A DNA stretch of 64,000 nt from Mucilaginibacter sp. L196 (GCF_009765905.1 NZ_LMUO01000006.1:236676-300675); one strand, 5' to 3'; positions 46,454 to 55,502 are shown, counted from the first letter of the stretch. Notes: generated by a model not told the origin, from the sequence alone. Translations and numbers: made by a program.

Positions 46454-47728
46454 ATGAACATCCTTGTCCTTGGTTCGGGTGGAAGGGAAAGCGCCTTCGC
46501 CTGGAAATTATCGCAAAGCGAAAAATGTAAAAACCTTTTTATTGCGCCTGGCAATGCCGGTACCGGTCAATACGGCACCAACGTTAATATTAAGGTTACC
46601 GATTTTGAAGGTATTAAGCAATTTGCTTTAGCTAACGCGATAAACCTGGTATTAGTTGGCCCCGAAGAGCCGCTGGTAAAAGGCATCCATGATTTCTTTT
46701 TGAATGATGAGCAAATAAAACACATCCCGGTTATTGGCCCGCAAGCCGAAGGCGCGCAACTGGAAGGCAGCAAGGATTTCTCCAAACAATTTATGGAGCG
46801 CCATAACATCCCGGCCGCTGCATCAAAAACTTTTACCCGCGAAACTTTGCAGGAAGGTTTTGATTACCTGCCTACCATTGGCTTACCCATTGTTTTAAAA
46901 GCGGATGGTTTAGCAGCAGGCAAAGGTGTGCTAATATGCTTAAGCTTAGAAGAAGCCCAACAAGAATTAATAGAAATGCTTACCAACGCTAAATTTGGTG
47001 ATGCAAGTTCGAAAGTAGTAGTTGAACAATTTTTACAAGGTATTGAATTATCTGTTTTTGTGTTGACCGATGGCACTAATTATAAAATGCTACCATCAGC
47101 CAAAGATTACAAACGTATTGGCGAAGGTGACACCGGGTTAAATACCGGCGGCATGGGATCAGTATCACCTGTTCCGTTTGCGGATGCTGAGTTTTTGAAG
47201 AAGATTGAAGACAGAATGGTGATCCCTACTATTGAGGGTTTAAAAAGTGATGGCATATCATACAAAGGCTTTATTTTTATTGGCCTGATGAATTGCGGTG
47301 GCGATCCATATATGATTGAATACAACTGCCGCATGGGCGACCCGGAAACGGAAAGCGTTATGCCGAGGATAGAATCGGATTTTGTGGATTTACTATTGGG
47401 CGTAGCCGAGGGCAATTTGAACGAAAAAGAATTGATCATATCCAACAAAGTAGCAGCTACCGTAATGATGGTTGCTGGCGGCTATCCCGGCGAATACCTG
47501 AAAGATAAAGCAATGACCGGTATGGAAAACATCCGCGATTCTTATATTTTTCACGCAGGGAGTTATGTTGATGGCGATGTTATCAAAACATCAGGCGGTA
47601 GGGTAATAGCTATTACATCATTACAAAATGATATGTTTACCGCCCTACAACAAGCAACTGCTGATGCCGCCCGTATTTATTATGACGGTATGTACTTTAG
47701 GAAAGATATTGGGTTTGATTTGTTGTAG
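46454..47728 (+). CDS. purD: Phosphoribosylamine--glycine ligase
   Basis: PurD (GAR synthetase) joins glycine to phosphoribosylamine in purine synthesis using ATP. The 424-residue product has normal length. The start MNILVLGSGGRESAFAWKLS is the N-domain signature. The ATP-grasp region includes LPIVLKADGLAAGKGVLICL, GDTGLNTGGMGSVSPVPF and MIEYNCRMGDPETESVMPRI. It is a single gene with a near-leaderless promoter, convergent with the TlpA-like cluster. Confidence 0.97.
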   Translation: MNILVLGSGGRESAFAWKLSQSEKCKNLFIAPGNAGTGQYGTNVNIKVTDFEGIKQFALANAINLVLVGPEEPLVKGIHDFFLNDEQIKHIPVIGPQAEGAQLEGSKDFSKQFMERHNIPAAASKTFTRETLQEGFDYLPTIGLPIVLKADGLAAGKGVLICLSLEEAQQELIEMLTNAKFGDASSKVVVEQFLQGIELSVFVLTDGTNYKMLPSAKDYKRIGEGDTGLNTGGMGSVSPVPFADAEFLKKIEDRMVIPTIEGLKSDGISYKGFIFIGLMNCGGDPYMIEYNCRMGDPETESVMPRIESDFVDLLLGVAEGNLNEKELIISNKVAATVMMVAGGYPGEYLKDKAMTGMENIRDSYIFHAGSYVDGDVIKTSGGRVIAITSLQNDMFTALQQATADAARIYYDGMYFRKDIGFDLL

Positions 47729-47748
47729 ATAGTGATTAGTTTATTAAT

Positions 47749-48864
47749 TTACTTTGCAAATAATTCAGCCAGTTTTGCAGATAGTTGCTCGCCATCAAGA
47801 TCCCGGGCTATAATTTTCCCATCAGGATCGATCAGAAAATTCTGTGGCAACGCGGTAAGATGATATAAGCCTACAACTTTACTATTCCAAAACTTTAAAT
47901 CAGACACCTGTGTCCAGGTTAGGCCATCATGATGGATTGCATTAAGCCATGTTTTTCTATCGTTTTGCTTATCTAATGATACACTAAGCACTGTGAAGCT
48001 TTTGTTTTTATACTGATTGTACGCCTTAACTACGCCAGGGTTAGATTCACGACAAACGGGGCACCATGAAGCCCAAAAATCAAGCAACACATATTTCCCT
48101 CTGAGTGATGAAAGAGCCACCTTTTGGTAACTGGTATCCGACAATTCAAAATCAGGTGCAATTTTACCAATGGCAACAGTATTCATTTTTTCCAATTCCT
48201 GTGCATAGGCTACACCCGCAGCGCTATTTTTCACTTCCGGAGTTAACAGATCGTAAAGCGCTTTAATGCCATCATAATCTGAATACATTGCATACGAATA
48301 CAAAGCATCAAGACTTACTACAGATGACGGATTATCAATGATAAATTTTTTATTTACTTCTTCCCTTTCTGCTTCAAGCTTTTTATTTTTGAGTTCCAGA
48401 TCTTTTAAAAATACCGGCGATTTCTTTTGCGCTTCTGTCGCACTTGTATCCATCGTTTCCAATTGCTCGTCACGGGTTTCTATGGGTTGTAGCAATGTTT
48501 TATAATGATCTTCGGTATTATTAGTTTTAGTACCCGTAATAACTGCCTTATCAAGTGATGAATCCCGGCAAGTGATTGATATATTACCCTCCTCTACATA
48601 AAATTTAACACCATTACTATAAGCATATGATGTGCCTTTTGTGTTGATGGTTAAATAGGCTTCGGCAGGCTGGTCTATTTGTCCATTAAATTCAAACTGA
48701 CCATTATTTAAAATTGCTTTACCATTTATCGCTCCATTGTATATTAAAAATACGGTTGCCGGATTATTTAAATCAGCAATTTTTCCCTTAATAGTATACG
48801 TTCCTTTTTGAGCAAAAACTATAGTCGGCAGACATAAACAAAGGATAACTAATATTTTTTTCAT
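47749..48864 (-). CDS. TlpA-like thiol-disulfide oxidoreductase, third of a tandem set
   Basis: The 371-residue exported protein has a signal peptide (MKKILVILCLCLPTIVFAQ). It consists of an N-terminal beta domain (about 22-110, DUF4369-like), a charged helical linker and a thioredoxin-fold domain from about residue 232 with active site FWASWCPVCRESNPG (Cys268, Cys271). The cis-Pro region is LTALPQNFLIDPDGKIIARD. Such proteins reduce or rearrange disulfides in the periplasm. It is the most diverged of three consecutive paralogues, and a terminator separates it from the second. Confidence 0.92.
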   Translation of the reverse strand: MKKILVILCLCLPTIVFAQKGTYTIKGKIADLNNPATVFLIYNGAINGKAILNNGQFEFNGQIDQPAEAYLTINTKGTSYAYSNGVKFYVEEGNISITCRDSSLDKAVITGTKTNNTEDHYKTLLQPIETRDEQLETMDTSATEAQKKSPVFLKDLELKNKKLEAEREEVNKKFIIDNPSSVVSLDALYSYAMYSDYDGIKALYDLLTPEVKNSAAGVAYAQELEKMNTVAIGKIAPDFELSDTSYQKVALSSLRGKYVLLDFWASWCPVCRESNPGVVKAYNQYKNKSFTVLSVSLDKQNDRKTWLNAIHHDGLTWTQVSDLKFWNSKVVGLYHLTALPQNFLIDPDGKIIARDLDGEQLSAKLAELFAK

Positions 48865-48898
48865 GTAACGAAGGTGATAAGTGATGTAAATATAGATT

Positions 48899-48938
48899 AA
48901 AAAACAAAAGTCCGAAAGCTAAACACTTTCGGACTTTT
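48899..48938 (-). terminator. Terminator between the second and third TlpA-like genes
   Basis: On the minus strand AAAAGTCCGAAAG and CTTTCGGACTTTT pair around TGTTTAG, followed by GTTTTTT, 28 nt past the stop codon of the gene at 48967-50106. Confidence 0.88.
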
Positions 48939-48966
48939 CTGCCTTATCGGAATTCGGATTTAATGA

Positions 48967-50106
48967 TTACATCGTCCCGAATATCTCGCCTAACTTCTTT
49001 TCCAATGCATCACCAAAAAGATCTTTGGCAATAATTTTACCGCTCGGATCGATCAACAGATTTTGTGGGATGGCTTGTATACCATATAGTTTGGCAGCAT
49101 CATTATCCCAAAATTTCAAATCGGATACATGGTTCCATGCTAAACCATCTTTGTGGATAGCTTTCAACCAATTGTCTTTTTTGCCCGGGCGATCCAAAGA
49201 AACGCTTAGTATAGTGAAGTTTTTCCCTTTATAAGTATTGAATGCTTTTACCACATTCGGGTTCTCTGCACGGCAAGGGCCGCACCATGATGCCCAAAAA
49301 TCAAGCAATACATATTTGCCTTTAAATGATGATAAGCTAACCATTGTACCATTGGTATCAGGCTGAGCAAAATCAGGAGCCATTTCCCCTACCGATACGC
49401 TCTTAATTACATCTAAATATTTTTTGTATTTCACACCTGCATTGCTGGCGCGCAAAGCCGGAGAAAGTTTTTCAAACTCAGGGGCTAACTGTGTGTAATT
49501 AGGATATGGGCCGCCCATACCTCTTAATGCTTGTAAGCTCATGTATGAATCAGGATTAGCCTGGATATACAATGAATCCAATGCCCTTTCCTTTACAGAG
49601 ATGGAATCTTCCTTTTTATCAATATAATCATTAAATTCTTTGGTGCGTTTCTCACTTGGCGTTGCTTCGTATTCGGCATCTAATGCTTTATTCGCATCAG
49701 CAATTGACCTTGTATAAACTTTAAATTTCTGATTATCCTCGTTAACCTTAGTACCGGTTACTTTAGCTTTTGATAAAGAATCGGCACTTTTAATATCGGT
49801 TGTTCCATTTACTAAATAAACAACCAGCACGTCTTGCTGTACCTTTCTATCTAAATTTTGGATGCCAACACCTTTGTAATCTACAACAATACTTGCGTAG
49901 GTAATATCTTTAACCTGGCCTTTAAAATCAAAAGCACCATTTTTTACAGCAGATGAATCTGTAATGGTGTTGGTGCCTTCGCGATAAGTTAAAAATATTT
50001 TAGCAGGCGCATCTATTGACCCAACTTTACCTTTTATCACAAAATTTTCCTGGGCAAATAGCAAAGATGGCGCTGCTACCAACGCCAATAGAATTAGTTT
50101 CTTCAT
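48967..50106 (-). CDS. TlpA-like thiol-disulfide oxidoreductase, second of a tandem set
   Basis: The 379-residue product has a signal peptide (MKKLILLALVAAPSLLFAQ), the same N-terminal beta domain with FDFKGQV-type strands, and a thioredoxin-fold domain with active site FWASWCGPCRAENPN (Cys275, Cys278). The cis-Pro stretch is IQAIPQNLLIDPSGKIIAKD. It resembles the first paralogue more than the third, including in the thioredoxin half. The order and direction suggest repeated tandem duplication. Each seems to have its own leader, 66-102 nt. Confidence 0.93.
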   Translation of the reverse strand: MKKLILLALVAAPSLLFAQENFVIKGKVGSIDAPAKIFLTYREGTNTITDSSAVKNGAFDFKGQVKDITYASIVVDYKGVGIQNLDRKVQQDVLVVYLVNGTTDIKSADSLSKAKVTGTKVNEDNQKFKVYTRSIADANKALDAEYEATPSEKRTKEFNDYIDKKEDSISVKERALDSLYIQANPDSYMSLQALRGMGGPYPNYTQLAPEFEKLSPALRASNAGVKYKKYLDVIKSVSVGEMAPDFAQPDTNGTMVSLSSFKGKYVLLDFWASWCGPCRAENPNVVKAFNTYKGKNFTILSVSLDRPGKKDNWLKAIHKDGLAWNHVSDLKFWDNDAAKLYGIQAIPQNLLIDPSGKIIAKDLFGDALEKKLGEIFGTM

Positions 50107-50172
50107 TTAATCAATAATAATTACAGTCAGTGGGGTACTGCTTGTAAAAATAATAAATAATTGATGTGATGC

Positions 50173-51354
50173 TTACTTTTTGTCAAATATCTCCGTCAGC
50201 TTGGCGTCAAGGTCGCTACCACGCAAATCTTTGGCTATTATCTTGCCATTGGGGTCAATCAGGAAGTTATGGGGGATTGATTGTACAGCATATAGTATAG
50301 CCACCTTATTATTCCAAAAGTTAAGGTCTGATACCTGTGTCCAGGTTAAGCTATCGGTTTTTATAGCAGCTATCCAATTATCCTTAGCGTCAGCTTTATC
50401 AAGCGAAACACCCAGAACGGTAAAGTTTTTTGACTTGAACTTGTTATACGCTTTTACCACGTTTGGGTTTTCCTGGCGGCAAGGGCCGCACCACGATGCC
50501 CAAAAATCAATCAGTACATATTTCCCCCTGAATGATGAAAGAGAAACGGGATTACCATTCACATCATTTTGTGTAAATTCAGGAGCAACGGCACCTAACT
50601 CTGTAGGTTTTAAGGCGTCAATTGATTTTTTAATCATTTTTCCGCCCTCCATATCCTTTAAATTTTGTGAAAGGCCATTGTATAGAGGCTCCAATTCAGA
50701 TGGGTCCATTTTAGGGCCCAATGCGCTTAGCGCAAGTAAACTTAAATAGCTTTTAGGGTTTTCCCTGATGAATTTTTCAAGCGATGCGGTCTGTTGCAGC
50801 TCCAAATCCTTGCGCTTAGTTTCCATGCTGCTTTGAAAATCAGGAGAGTTTTGCTGATCCTGCGTTGCCGAATTTGCTTCAGTATATAATTTCTGGGCAG
50901 CCAGTTGGATTGGCCTTAGTTGGGCCATCAGTTTTTTATTATCATCATTAATTGGCGAGCCGGTAATTACCGCTTTTGAAATAGAATCGGTACTGGTAGC
51001 AACTGATATATTACCTTTTTCGATGTAAAAACTTAACGCATCGGTTCCTTTATCCAGGTTTGAAAAACCTACCCCTTTATGATCTATTAATAAAATAGCA
51101 TTAGTTGGATTGATGATTGAGCCGGTAAAATCAAAATTACCATTCACAATAGCGGTAGAGTCGATAACATTATTCGCGCCTAAACGGTATATTAAAAAAG
51201 CTTTGGCAGGTGCATTTACATCACCCACTTTGATTTGCAATAAGAAAGATTGCGGCGTTTCGGCCACTGGTGTAGCTACTGAATGCGTCGCTGGCGTTTG
51301 TGCAAAAGCTAGCACTGGCAATAAAGCCAATATGGAAAAGAATATTTTTTTCAT
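50173..51354 (-). CDS. TlpA-like thiol-disulfide oxidoreductase, first of a tandem set
   Basis: I place the start at the ATG at 51354 (MKKIFFSILALLPVLAFAQ), giving 393 residues and a clear signal peptide. A Pro/Thr-rich stretch of about 20 residues follows the cleavage site, unlike in the two paralogues. Then come the N-terminal beta domain, a linker and the thioredoxin-fold domain with active site FWASWCGPCRQENPN and cis-Pro stretch VQSIPHNFLIDPNGKIIAKD. It lies 66 nt upstream of the second copy. Confidence 0.92.
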   Translation of the reverse strand: MKKIFFSILALLPVLAFAQTPATHSVATPVAETPQSFLLQIKVGDVNAPAKAFLIYRLGANNVIDSTAIVNGNFDFTGSIINPTNAILLIDHKGVGFSNLDKGTDALSFYIEKGNISVATSTDSISKAVITGSPINDDNKKLMAQLRPIQLAAQKLYTEANSATQDQQNSPDFQSSMETKRKDLELQQTASLEKFIRENPKSYLSLLALSALGPKMDPSELEPLYNGLSQNLKDMEGGKMIKKSIDALKPTELGAVAPEFTQNDVNGNPVSLSSFRGKYVLIDFWASWCGPCRQENPNVVKAYNKFKSKNFTVLGVSLDKADAKDNWIAAIKTDSLTWTQVSDLNFWNNKVAILYAVQSIPHNFLIDPNGKIIAKDLRGSDLDAKLTEIFDKK

Positions 51355-51407
51355 GAAAAACAAAAACTGTTAAACAGTGTAACGGTGAAAAACGAATAGA
51401 ATTGTAC

Positions 51408-52592
51408 TTACGTTAGTTTTTGGTAAGTACGCCACCAAAGATCAGGCATTTCGCCCGAAATGGCAATTTTATAATCATCGTAGCTGCAAGGCACTAAATG
51501 CGACCGCTCGTTTTTTGAGCCGCCGCTTGGGTAAGGCACCTGCATCCACCACCTGTCTGTTTTTTTGCTTTTTACAAATACCACCTCGTGGTCATCATGT
51601 TTAAGGCTGGTTTTATAGATCAGATATTGTGATTTGGGATTTAGCGGAAAATCCCTTTTGCGGTTATACACGCCATCAATAAAATACCATACCATCTGCG
51701 CCAGCAACATGGCAGTTTGCCCATTATTATCATAGGCGGGGTTGAACTCATAAAAACCGATAGAAGTAAGTTTATCATTAAAACCTGCATAGCGGCATAT
51801 CTGACAAGCCTCCTCGGCATAAAAACCATTTGGAGTAGCGTTGGTATTACCCATTGCATCTGATGAGCGGATGGCGCTCATATCGAAACTCACCATATTG
51901 GCATTGCGGATAATCGGTTCGGCATAGGCAATTTGCCCGCTTAAATTACCGAGGCGATGTACATCAAAGTATAATTTTTCCATAACCCGTAACCCTGCCT
52001 GACTGGTAAAATAGGTTTGATAACCCAGGTTACTAAAGTTGAACAGGTAATTAGGTTCGTGCAAAAATATTTTATTGAGGTACGAGGTTGATGTAGTTTC
52101 GATGCTTTCAGGCGTAGTATCATCCTCCAGGTCAAAATGCGAGTCGATGATTACCAGATCAACTTTTTGCTCCAGGATTTCGTAACCCATGTATTGGGCA
52201 TAGGTAAGATCCTGCCCGCCGCCTATTATTATTGGCAGAATATCTAATTTAATCAGCTCAGCAACCACAGTTTTTAGCGCGAAGTAGGTATCTGTAACTG
52301 TGGCCCCTGCTTTTATATTACCAAGGTCGACGATTTTTGTATTGTAACCACCTTCGTTTAATAAATATAATCTTTCGCGTACATAGTCGGGCGCTAAACC
52401 ACAACCTGAATTGTTTACCGCATTCCTATCGTCCTGCACACCAACAATAGCGATGTCAAAAGATTTGTCGTCAAGCTCAGGAAAAGTATCGGTATACTGA
52501 TTTATTTTATCACCCAAGTGGCTGGTGTAATATCCTTTTTTGGGGCTGATCTTTTCCAGATCAATAGGTGTAAAGAAATCAGATAACGACAT
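51408..52592 (-). CDS. Arginase/formimidoylglutamase-fold protein with altered metal ligands
   Basis: I place the start at the ATG at 52592 (394 residues); 36 further in-frame codons upstream only translate a GCACAT repeat. The ureohydrolase fold is clear, but two of six expected manganese ligands are changed. GGGQDLTYAQYMGYE has Gln127 where arginases have His. IDSHFDLEDD keeps Asp150, His152 and Asp154. SFDMSAIRSSD keeps Asp237 but has Ser239 in place of Asp. Similar altered proteins exist in Bacteroidetes. It may bind one metal or be non-catalytic. No histidine or arginine degradation genes are adjacent. Confidence 0.8.
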   Translation of the reverse strand: MSLSDFFTPIDLEKISPKKGYYTSHLGDKINQYTDTFPELDDKSFDIAIVGVQDDRNAVNNSGCGLAPDYVRERLYLLNEGGYNTKIVDLGNIKAGATVTDTYFALKTVVAELIKLDILPIIIGGGQDLTYAQYMGYEILEQKVDLVIIDSHFDLEDDTTPESIETTSTSYLNKIFLHEPNYLFNFSNLGYQTYFTSQAGLRVMEKLYFDVHRLGNLSGQIAYAEPIIRNANMVSFDMSAIRSSDAMGNTNATPNGFYAEEACQICRYAGFNDKLTSIGFYEFNPAYDNNGQTAMLLAQMVWYFIDGVYNRKRDFPLNPKSQYLIYKTSLKHDDHEVVFVKSKKTDRWWMQVPYPSGGSKNERSHLVPCSYDDYKIAISGEMPDLWWRTYQKLT

Positions 52593-52604
52593 ATTGATGT
52601 GCAG

Positions 52605-52752
52605 ATGTGAGGATATGCAAATATGCAGATTGTTTTGATAAATGAATATTTCATAGATTAATAAATTAATTTCATTTTGACTATCTGCACATCCGCACAT
52701 TTACATATCTGCACATCCAAAAAATTCTGCACATTTGCACATACGCACATTA
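52605..52752. repeat. Palindromic GCACAT/ATGTGC repeat between divergent genes
   Basis: The left arm reads GATGTGCAGATGTGAGGATA+TGCAAATATGCAGA; the right arm reads ATCTGCACATCCGCACATTT+ACATATCTGCACATCC, and further GCACAT words follow. The 30 nt at 52688-52717 equal 13708-13737. It fills the whole space between the arginase-fold and epimerase genes, so their promoters must lie within it. Confidence 0.8.
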
Positions 52753-52759
52753 ATAAAAT

Positions 52760-53728
52760 ATGATACTGGTTACAGGCGCTACAGGTTTTTTAGGTTCGGA
52801 GCTCGCCATGCAACTGGTAAATGCGGGTAATGCTATTCGCTGTACAAAGCGCAGTAGTTCGGTTATACCGCAAATGCTTATCCCCTACCACGATAAAATT
52901 GAATGGGTTAATGCCGACATGCTGGACATCTTTGCTTTGGAAGATGCTTTAGAAGGCGTAACGCAAGTGTATCATTGCGCGGCATGGGTATCATTAATGC
53001 AAAAGGACAAGCAAGCGATGATCCGTACCAATGTTACCGGCACAGCAAACATTGTGAACTTGTGTACCGAGCGTGGCATACGATTGCTGCACGTAAGTTC
53101 GATAGCCGCCATAGGCCAGGCATTGCCGGGTAAGCTGATTAACGAGAATACCCATTTGGATGAAACCAGTGAGGATGATGGTTATGCCATATCAAAACTG
53201 CACAGCGAAATGGAAGTGTGGCGCGGCATTGCCGAGGGCTTGGATGCGGTTATTGTAAATCCATCGTTAATCATCGGCCCAAACTCAGGCACTGCGGGAA
53301 CAGGCCAATTATTTATCACAGTTCGCAAAGGGTTAAAATTTTACACGCAAGGCACAGGTGGTTTTGTTGATGTGGAAGATGTTGCCAAATGCATGATAGC
53401 CCTGATGAACAGCCAAATCACTAGCGAGCGTTATATTATAAGCGCGGAAAACATCAGTTATAAAAATATTACCTCCCAAATAGCGGATGGCTTTGGATTG
53501 GCACGGCCATCTATGCTGGCAAAACCATGGGTTATGGGCTTAGTATGGCGCAGCGCGACAGTGCTGGCTACTATTACCGGCCGCGATTCAAAGATGGATA
53601 AAGTTGCCGCCCAAACAGCATCATTGACTAACAACTATGATAACTCTAAAATTAAAGCTGCTATCGGGATTGAGTTTAAGCCGATTAGTGAGACGGTGAA
53701 AGAGGTGTGTGCGGCTTTGAAAAAATAG
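52760..53728 (+). CDS. NAD-dependent epimerase/dehydratase family protein
   Basis: The 322-residue product is an extended short-chain dehydrogenase. The nucleotide motif is VTGATGFLGSELAMQL at the N-terminus, followed by VYHCAAW. The catalytic triad is partly visible as HVSSIAAIG (Ser) and DGYAISKLHSEMEVWR (Tyr-x-x-x-Lys). VNPSLIIGPNSG follows. It resembles 3-beta-HSD/dihydroflavonol reductase-like members, so the substrate is open. It is divergent from the arginase-fold gene and 129 nt before the serine-pathway fusion. Confidence 0.9.
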   Translation: MILVTGATGFLGSELAMQLVNAGNAIRCTKRSSSVIPQMLIPYHDKIEWVNADMLDIFALEDALEGVTQVYHCAAWVSLMQKDKQAMIRTNVTGTANIVNLCTERGIRLLHVSSIAAIGQALPGKLINENTHLDETSEDDGYAISKLHSEMEVWRGIAEGLDAVIVNPSLIIGPNSGTAGTGQLFITVRKGLKFYTQGTGGFVDVEDVAKCMIALMNSQITSERYIISAENISYKNITSQIADGFGLARPSMLAKPWVMGLVWRSATVLATITGRDSKMDKVAAQTASLTNNYDNSKIKAAIGIEFKPISETVKEVCAALKK

Positions 53729-53793
53729 TATTAATATTGCAACAAATTAAGTCAGCAACGGCTTTTGTTAGAAAATCTTAACTGCCCTCTCGC

Positions 53794-53836
53794 TCATTTT
53801 TCGCACATTTGCACATCCGCATTTTTGCACATCAAA
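53794..53836. repeat. Short GCACAT repeat fragment
   Basis: TTCGCACATTTGCACATCCG and TTTTTGCACATCA lie just upstream of the serB-like gene. A longer open frame translates through it, but the family start is at 53858. Confidence 0.6.
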
Positions 53837-53857
53837 GTACAAGCTGCACACTACTCA

Positions 53858-55150
53858 ATGGATCAATATTTTATTATCGACTTCGACAGCACATTTACGC
53901 AGGTTGAAGCTTTGGACGAATTAGCCCGCATATCTTTAAAAAATCATCCCGACAGGGAAAAAATATACCAGCAAATTGATGACCTGACGAACGCCTCTAT
54001 GGAGGGCCGTTTATCATTCACTCAAAGTCTGGAAGCTCGTGTTAAATTACTGCAGGCCAATCGTGAGCATCTAAAACAGTTGATCACACATCTAAAAAAG
54101 AAGGTATCTACTTCTTTCTCACGCAATACTATCTTCTTTAAAAATCACCAGGATAAGGTTTTGATCGTGTCCGGCGGGTTTAAGGAATTTATTACCCCGG
54201 TAGTTACCGAGTATCATATCAAAAAGGAAAATATTTACGCCAACACCTTTATGTTTGATGATGATGGCAACATTATAGGTTATGATCGTGAAAACCCACT
54301 GTCGCAAGAAGGTGGCAAGGTAAAACTATTAAAAGAGCTTAACCTGCCGGGTGAGATCTTTGGTATTGGCGATGGTTATTCCGATTTCCAGTTAAAGGAA
54401 TCGGGCATGATTAAAAAGTTCTTTGCTTTTACCGAGAATATCGAGCGTAAATCAGTTGCCGAAAAAGCGGATCACATTACGCCGAGCTTTGATGAGTTTC
54501 TATACATCAACAAATTGCCGCGTGCCATATCGTACCCCAAAAACCGCATAAAATGTTTGGTTGTGGGCGATATAGAGGAAGATGCCTTAGCGCAAATGCG
54601 TAAAGAGGGTTACAACATCCGTCAGCGTGAAAGCATTGAGGAAAAATACCTGGAAGAAGCCGGTATTTTGTTTTGTGATGAAGAAAACCAGCCAACACCC
54701 GAGCAACTGCAAAATGCAGGCAGGCTAAAAGTGATTGGTATTTTCGGAAAAATAAGCAGTCGCAAATTGGCTGAAGCGGCCTGCGAAAACGGTATTATTA
54801 TTTTTGATGATCCTAAGCATAACCCCCGCAATGATGATTTTATCCCTAAACGGGTAATGGCATTTATGAACGAGGGTAAAACACATACCAGCTGCAATTT
54901 CCCCGATCTTCAACCTCCGCGTATTAACAACGCGCACAGGCTGATACATATCCACAAAAACGTACCGGGTATACTAGCCAAAATAAATGATGTATTTGCC
55001 CGCCATAACATTAATATAGTGGGTGAGTTCCTGGTAACCAATCCTCAGATTGGTTATGTAATTACCGATGTGGAATCGGGTTATGATACCCAGGTTTTAA
55101 ATGAGTTGAAAGCTATTGAACAAACCATAAAATTTAGGCTATTGTATTAA
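53858..55150 (+). CDS. Phosphoserine phosphatase fused to a SerA remnant (substrate half plus ACT)
   Basis: The start at the ATG at 53858 gives 430 residues. Residues 1-215 are a HAD phosphatase of SerB type: IIDFDSTFTQ (Asp8, Asp10), LIVSGGF (Ser105), Lys154 and FGIGDGYSDFQL (Asp172, Asp176). Residues about 229-325 resemble the start of D-3-phosphoglycerate dehydrogenase (KNRIKCLVVGDIEEDALAQM, RLKVIGIFGKIS). The whole NAD-binding domain is missing. The chain then resumes at NFPDLQPPRINNAHRLIHIH, the SerA C-terminus, with an ACT domain (about 359-430) ending IKFRLLY. In SerA the ACT domain binds serine, so feedback on the phosphatase is plausible. Confidence 0.88.
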   Translation: MDQYFIIDFDSTFTQVEALDELARISLKNHPDREKIYQQIDDLTNASMEGRLSFTQSLEARVKLLQANREHLKQLITHLKKKVSTSFSRNTIFFKNHQDKVLIVSGGFKEFITPVVTEYHIKKENIYANTFMFDDDGNIIGYDRENPLSQEGGKVKLLKELNLPGEIFGIGDGYSDFQLKESGMIKKFFAFTENIERKSVAEKADHITPSFDEFLYINKLPRAISYPKNRIKCLVVGDIEEDALAQMRKEGYNIRQRESIEEKYLEEAGILFCDEENQPTPEQLQNAGRLKVIGIFGKISSRKLAEAACENGIIIFDDPKHNPRNDDFIPKRVMAFMNEGKTHTSCNFPDLQPPRINNAHRLIHIHKNVPGILAKINDVFARHNINIVGEFLVTNPQIGYVITDVESGYDTQVLNELKAIEQTIKFRLLY

Positions 55151-55191
55151 GCATGTTACTGATTGATTGGGTTATATGATAAAAACAACAG

Positions 55192-55199
55192 TACATTTG
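55192..55199 (+). promoter_or_regulatory. TAnnTTTG box within a small palindrome
   Basis: TACATTTG lies inside CAGTACATTTGTACTG, a palindrome with six-base half-sites, and TTGG lies 21 nt upstream. This could be a promoter overlapped by an operator for the 91-residue gene that follows. Confidence 0.5.
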
Positions 55200-55226
55200 T
55201 ACTGAATTGACCTTTTATTATAACCA

Positions 55227-55502
55227 ATGAATAGAAATGTAACCCTTGCCCGGATACGTTATAACACTGATAGTGACGGCGTTGAACAGTGTTGGCGATT
55301 GATTCTTGACGGCGAAGAAGTTTTAGTAGAATCTGTAAATATTCAGGCCCCGGTTTTTACATCGAGAGATTGGATTGAGCCTATCCGAAAATTTAAACAT
55401 CATATTTCTGTAGAGCAATGCCATGTACATATTGACGAGGCAGGCATTGCGCTGATCACTCCCTCGTTGGCACCACCAGCACCGGTATCACCGAATGTTT
55501 AA
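55227..55502 (+). CDS. Small conserved-looking protein of unknown function
   Basis: The 91-residue product (MNRNVTLARIRYNTDSDGVE, CWRLILDGEEVLVESVNIQA) has mixed alpha/beta character, no signal peptide and no motif known to me. The preceding TACATTTG box with a TTGG 21 nt upstream supports transcription. Its last 47 nt overlap the 3' end of the convergent universal stress protein gene. In that overlap its sequence is Pro/Ala-rich (PSLAPPAPVSPNV) and probably dictated by the opposite gene. Confidence 0.65.
   Translation: MNRNVTLARIRYNTDSDGVEQCWRLILDGEEVLVESVNIQAPVFTSRDWIEPIRKFKHHISVEQCHVHIDEAGIALITPSLAPPAPVSPNV

Noticed and set aside
52593..52700. A 36-residue N-terminal extension of the arginase-fold protein
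   Set aside because: It is a translation of the GCACAT repeat; the protein family starts at the ATG at 52592.
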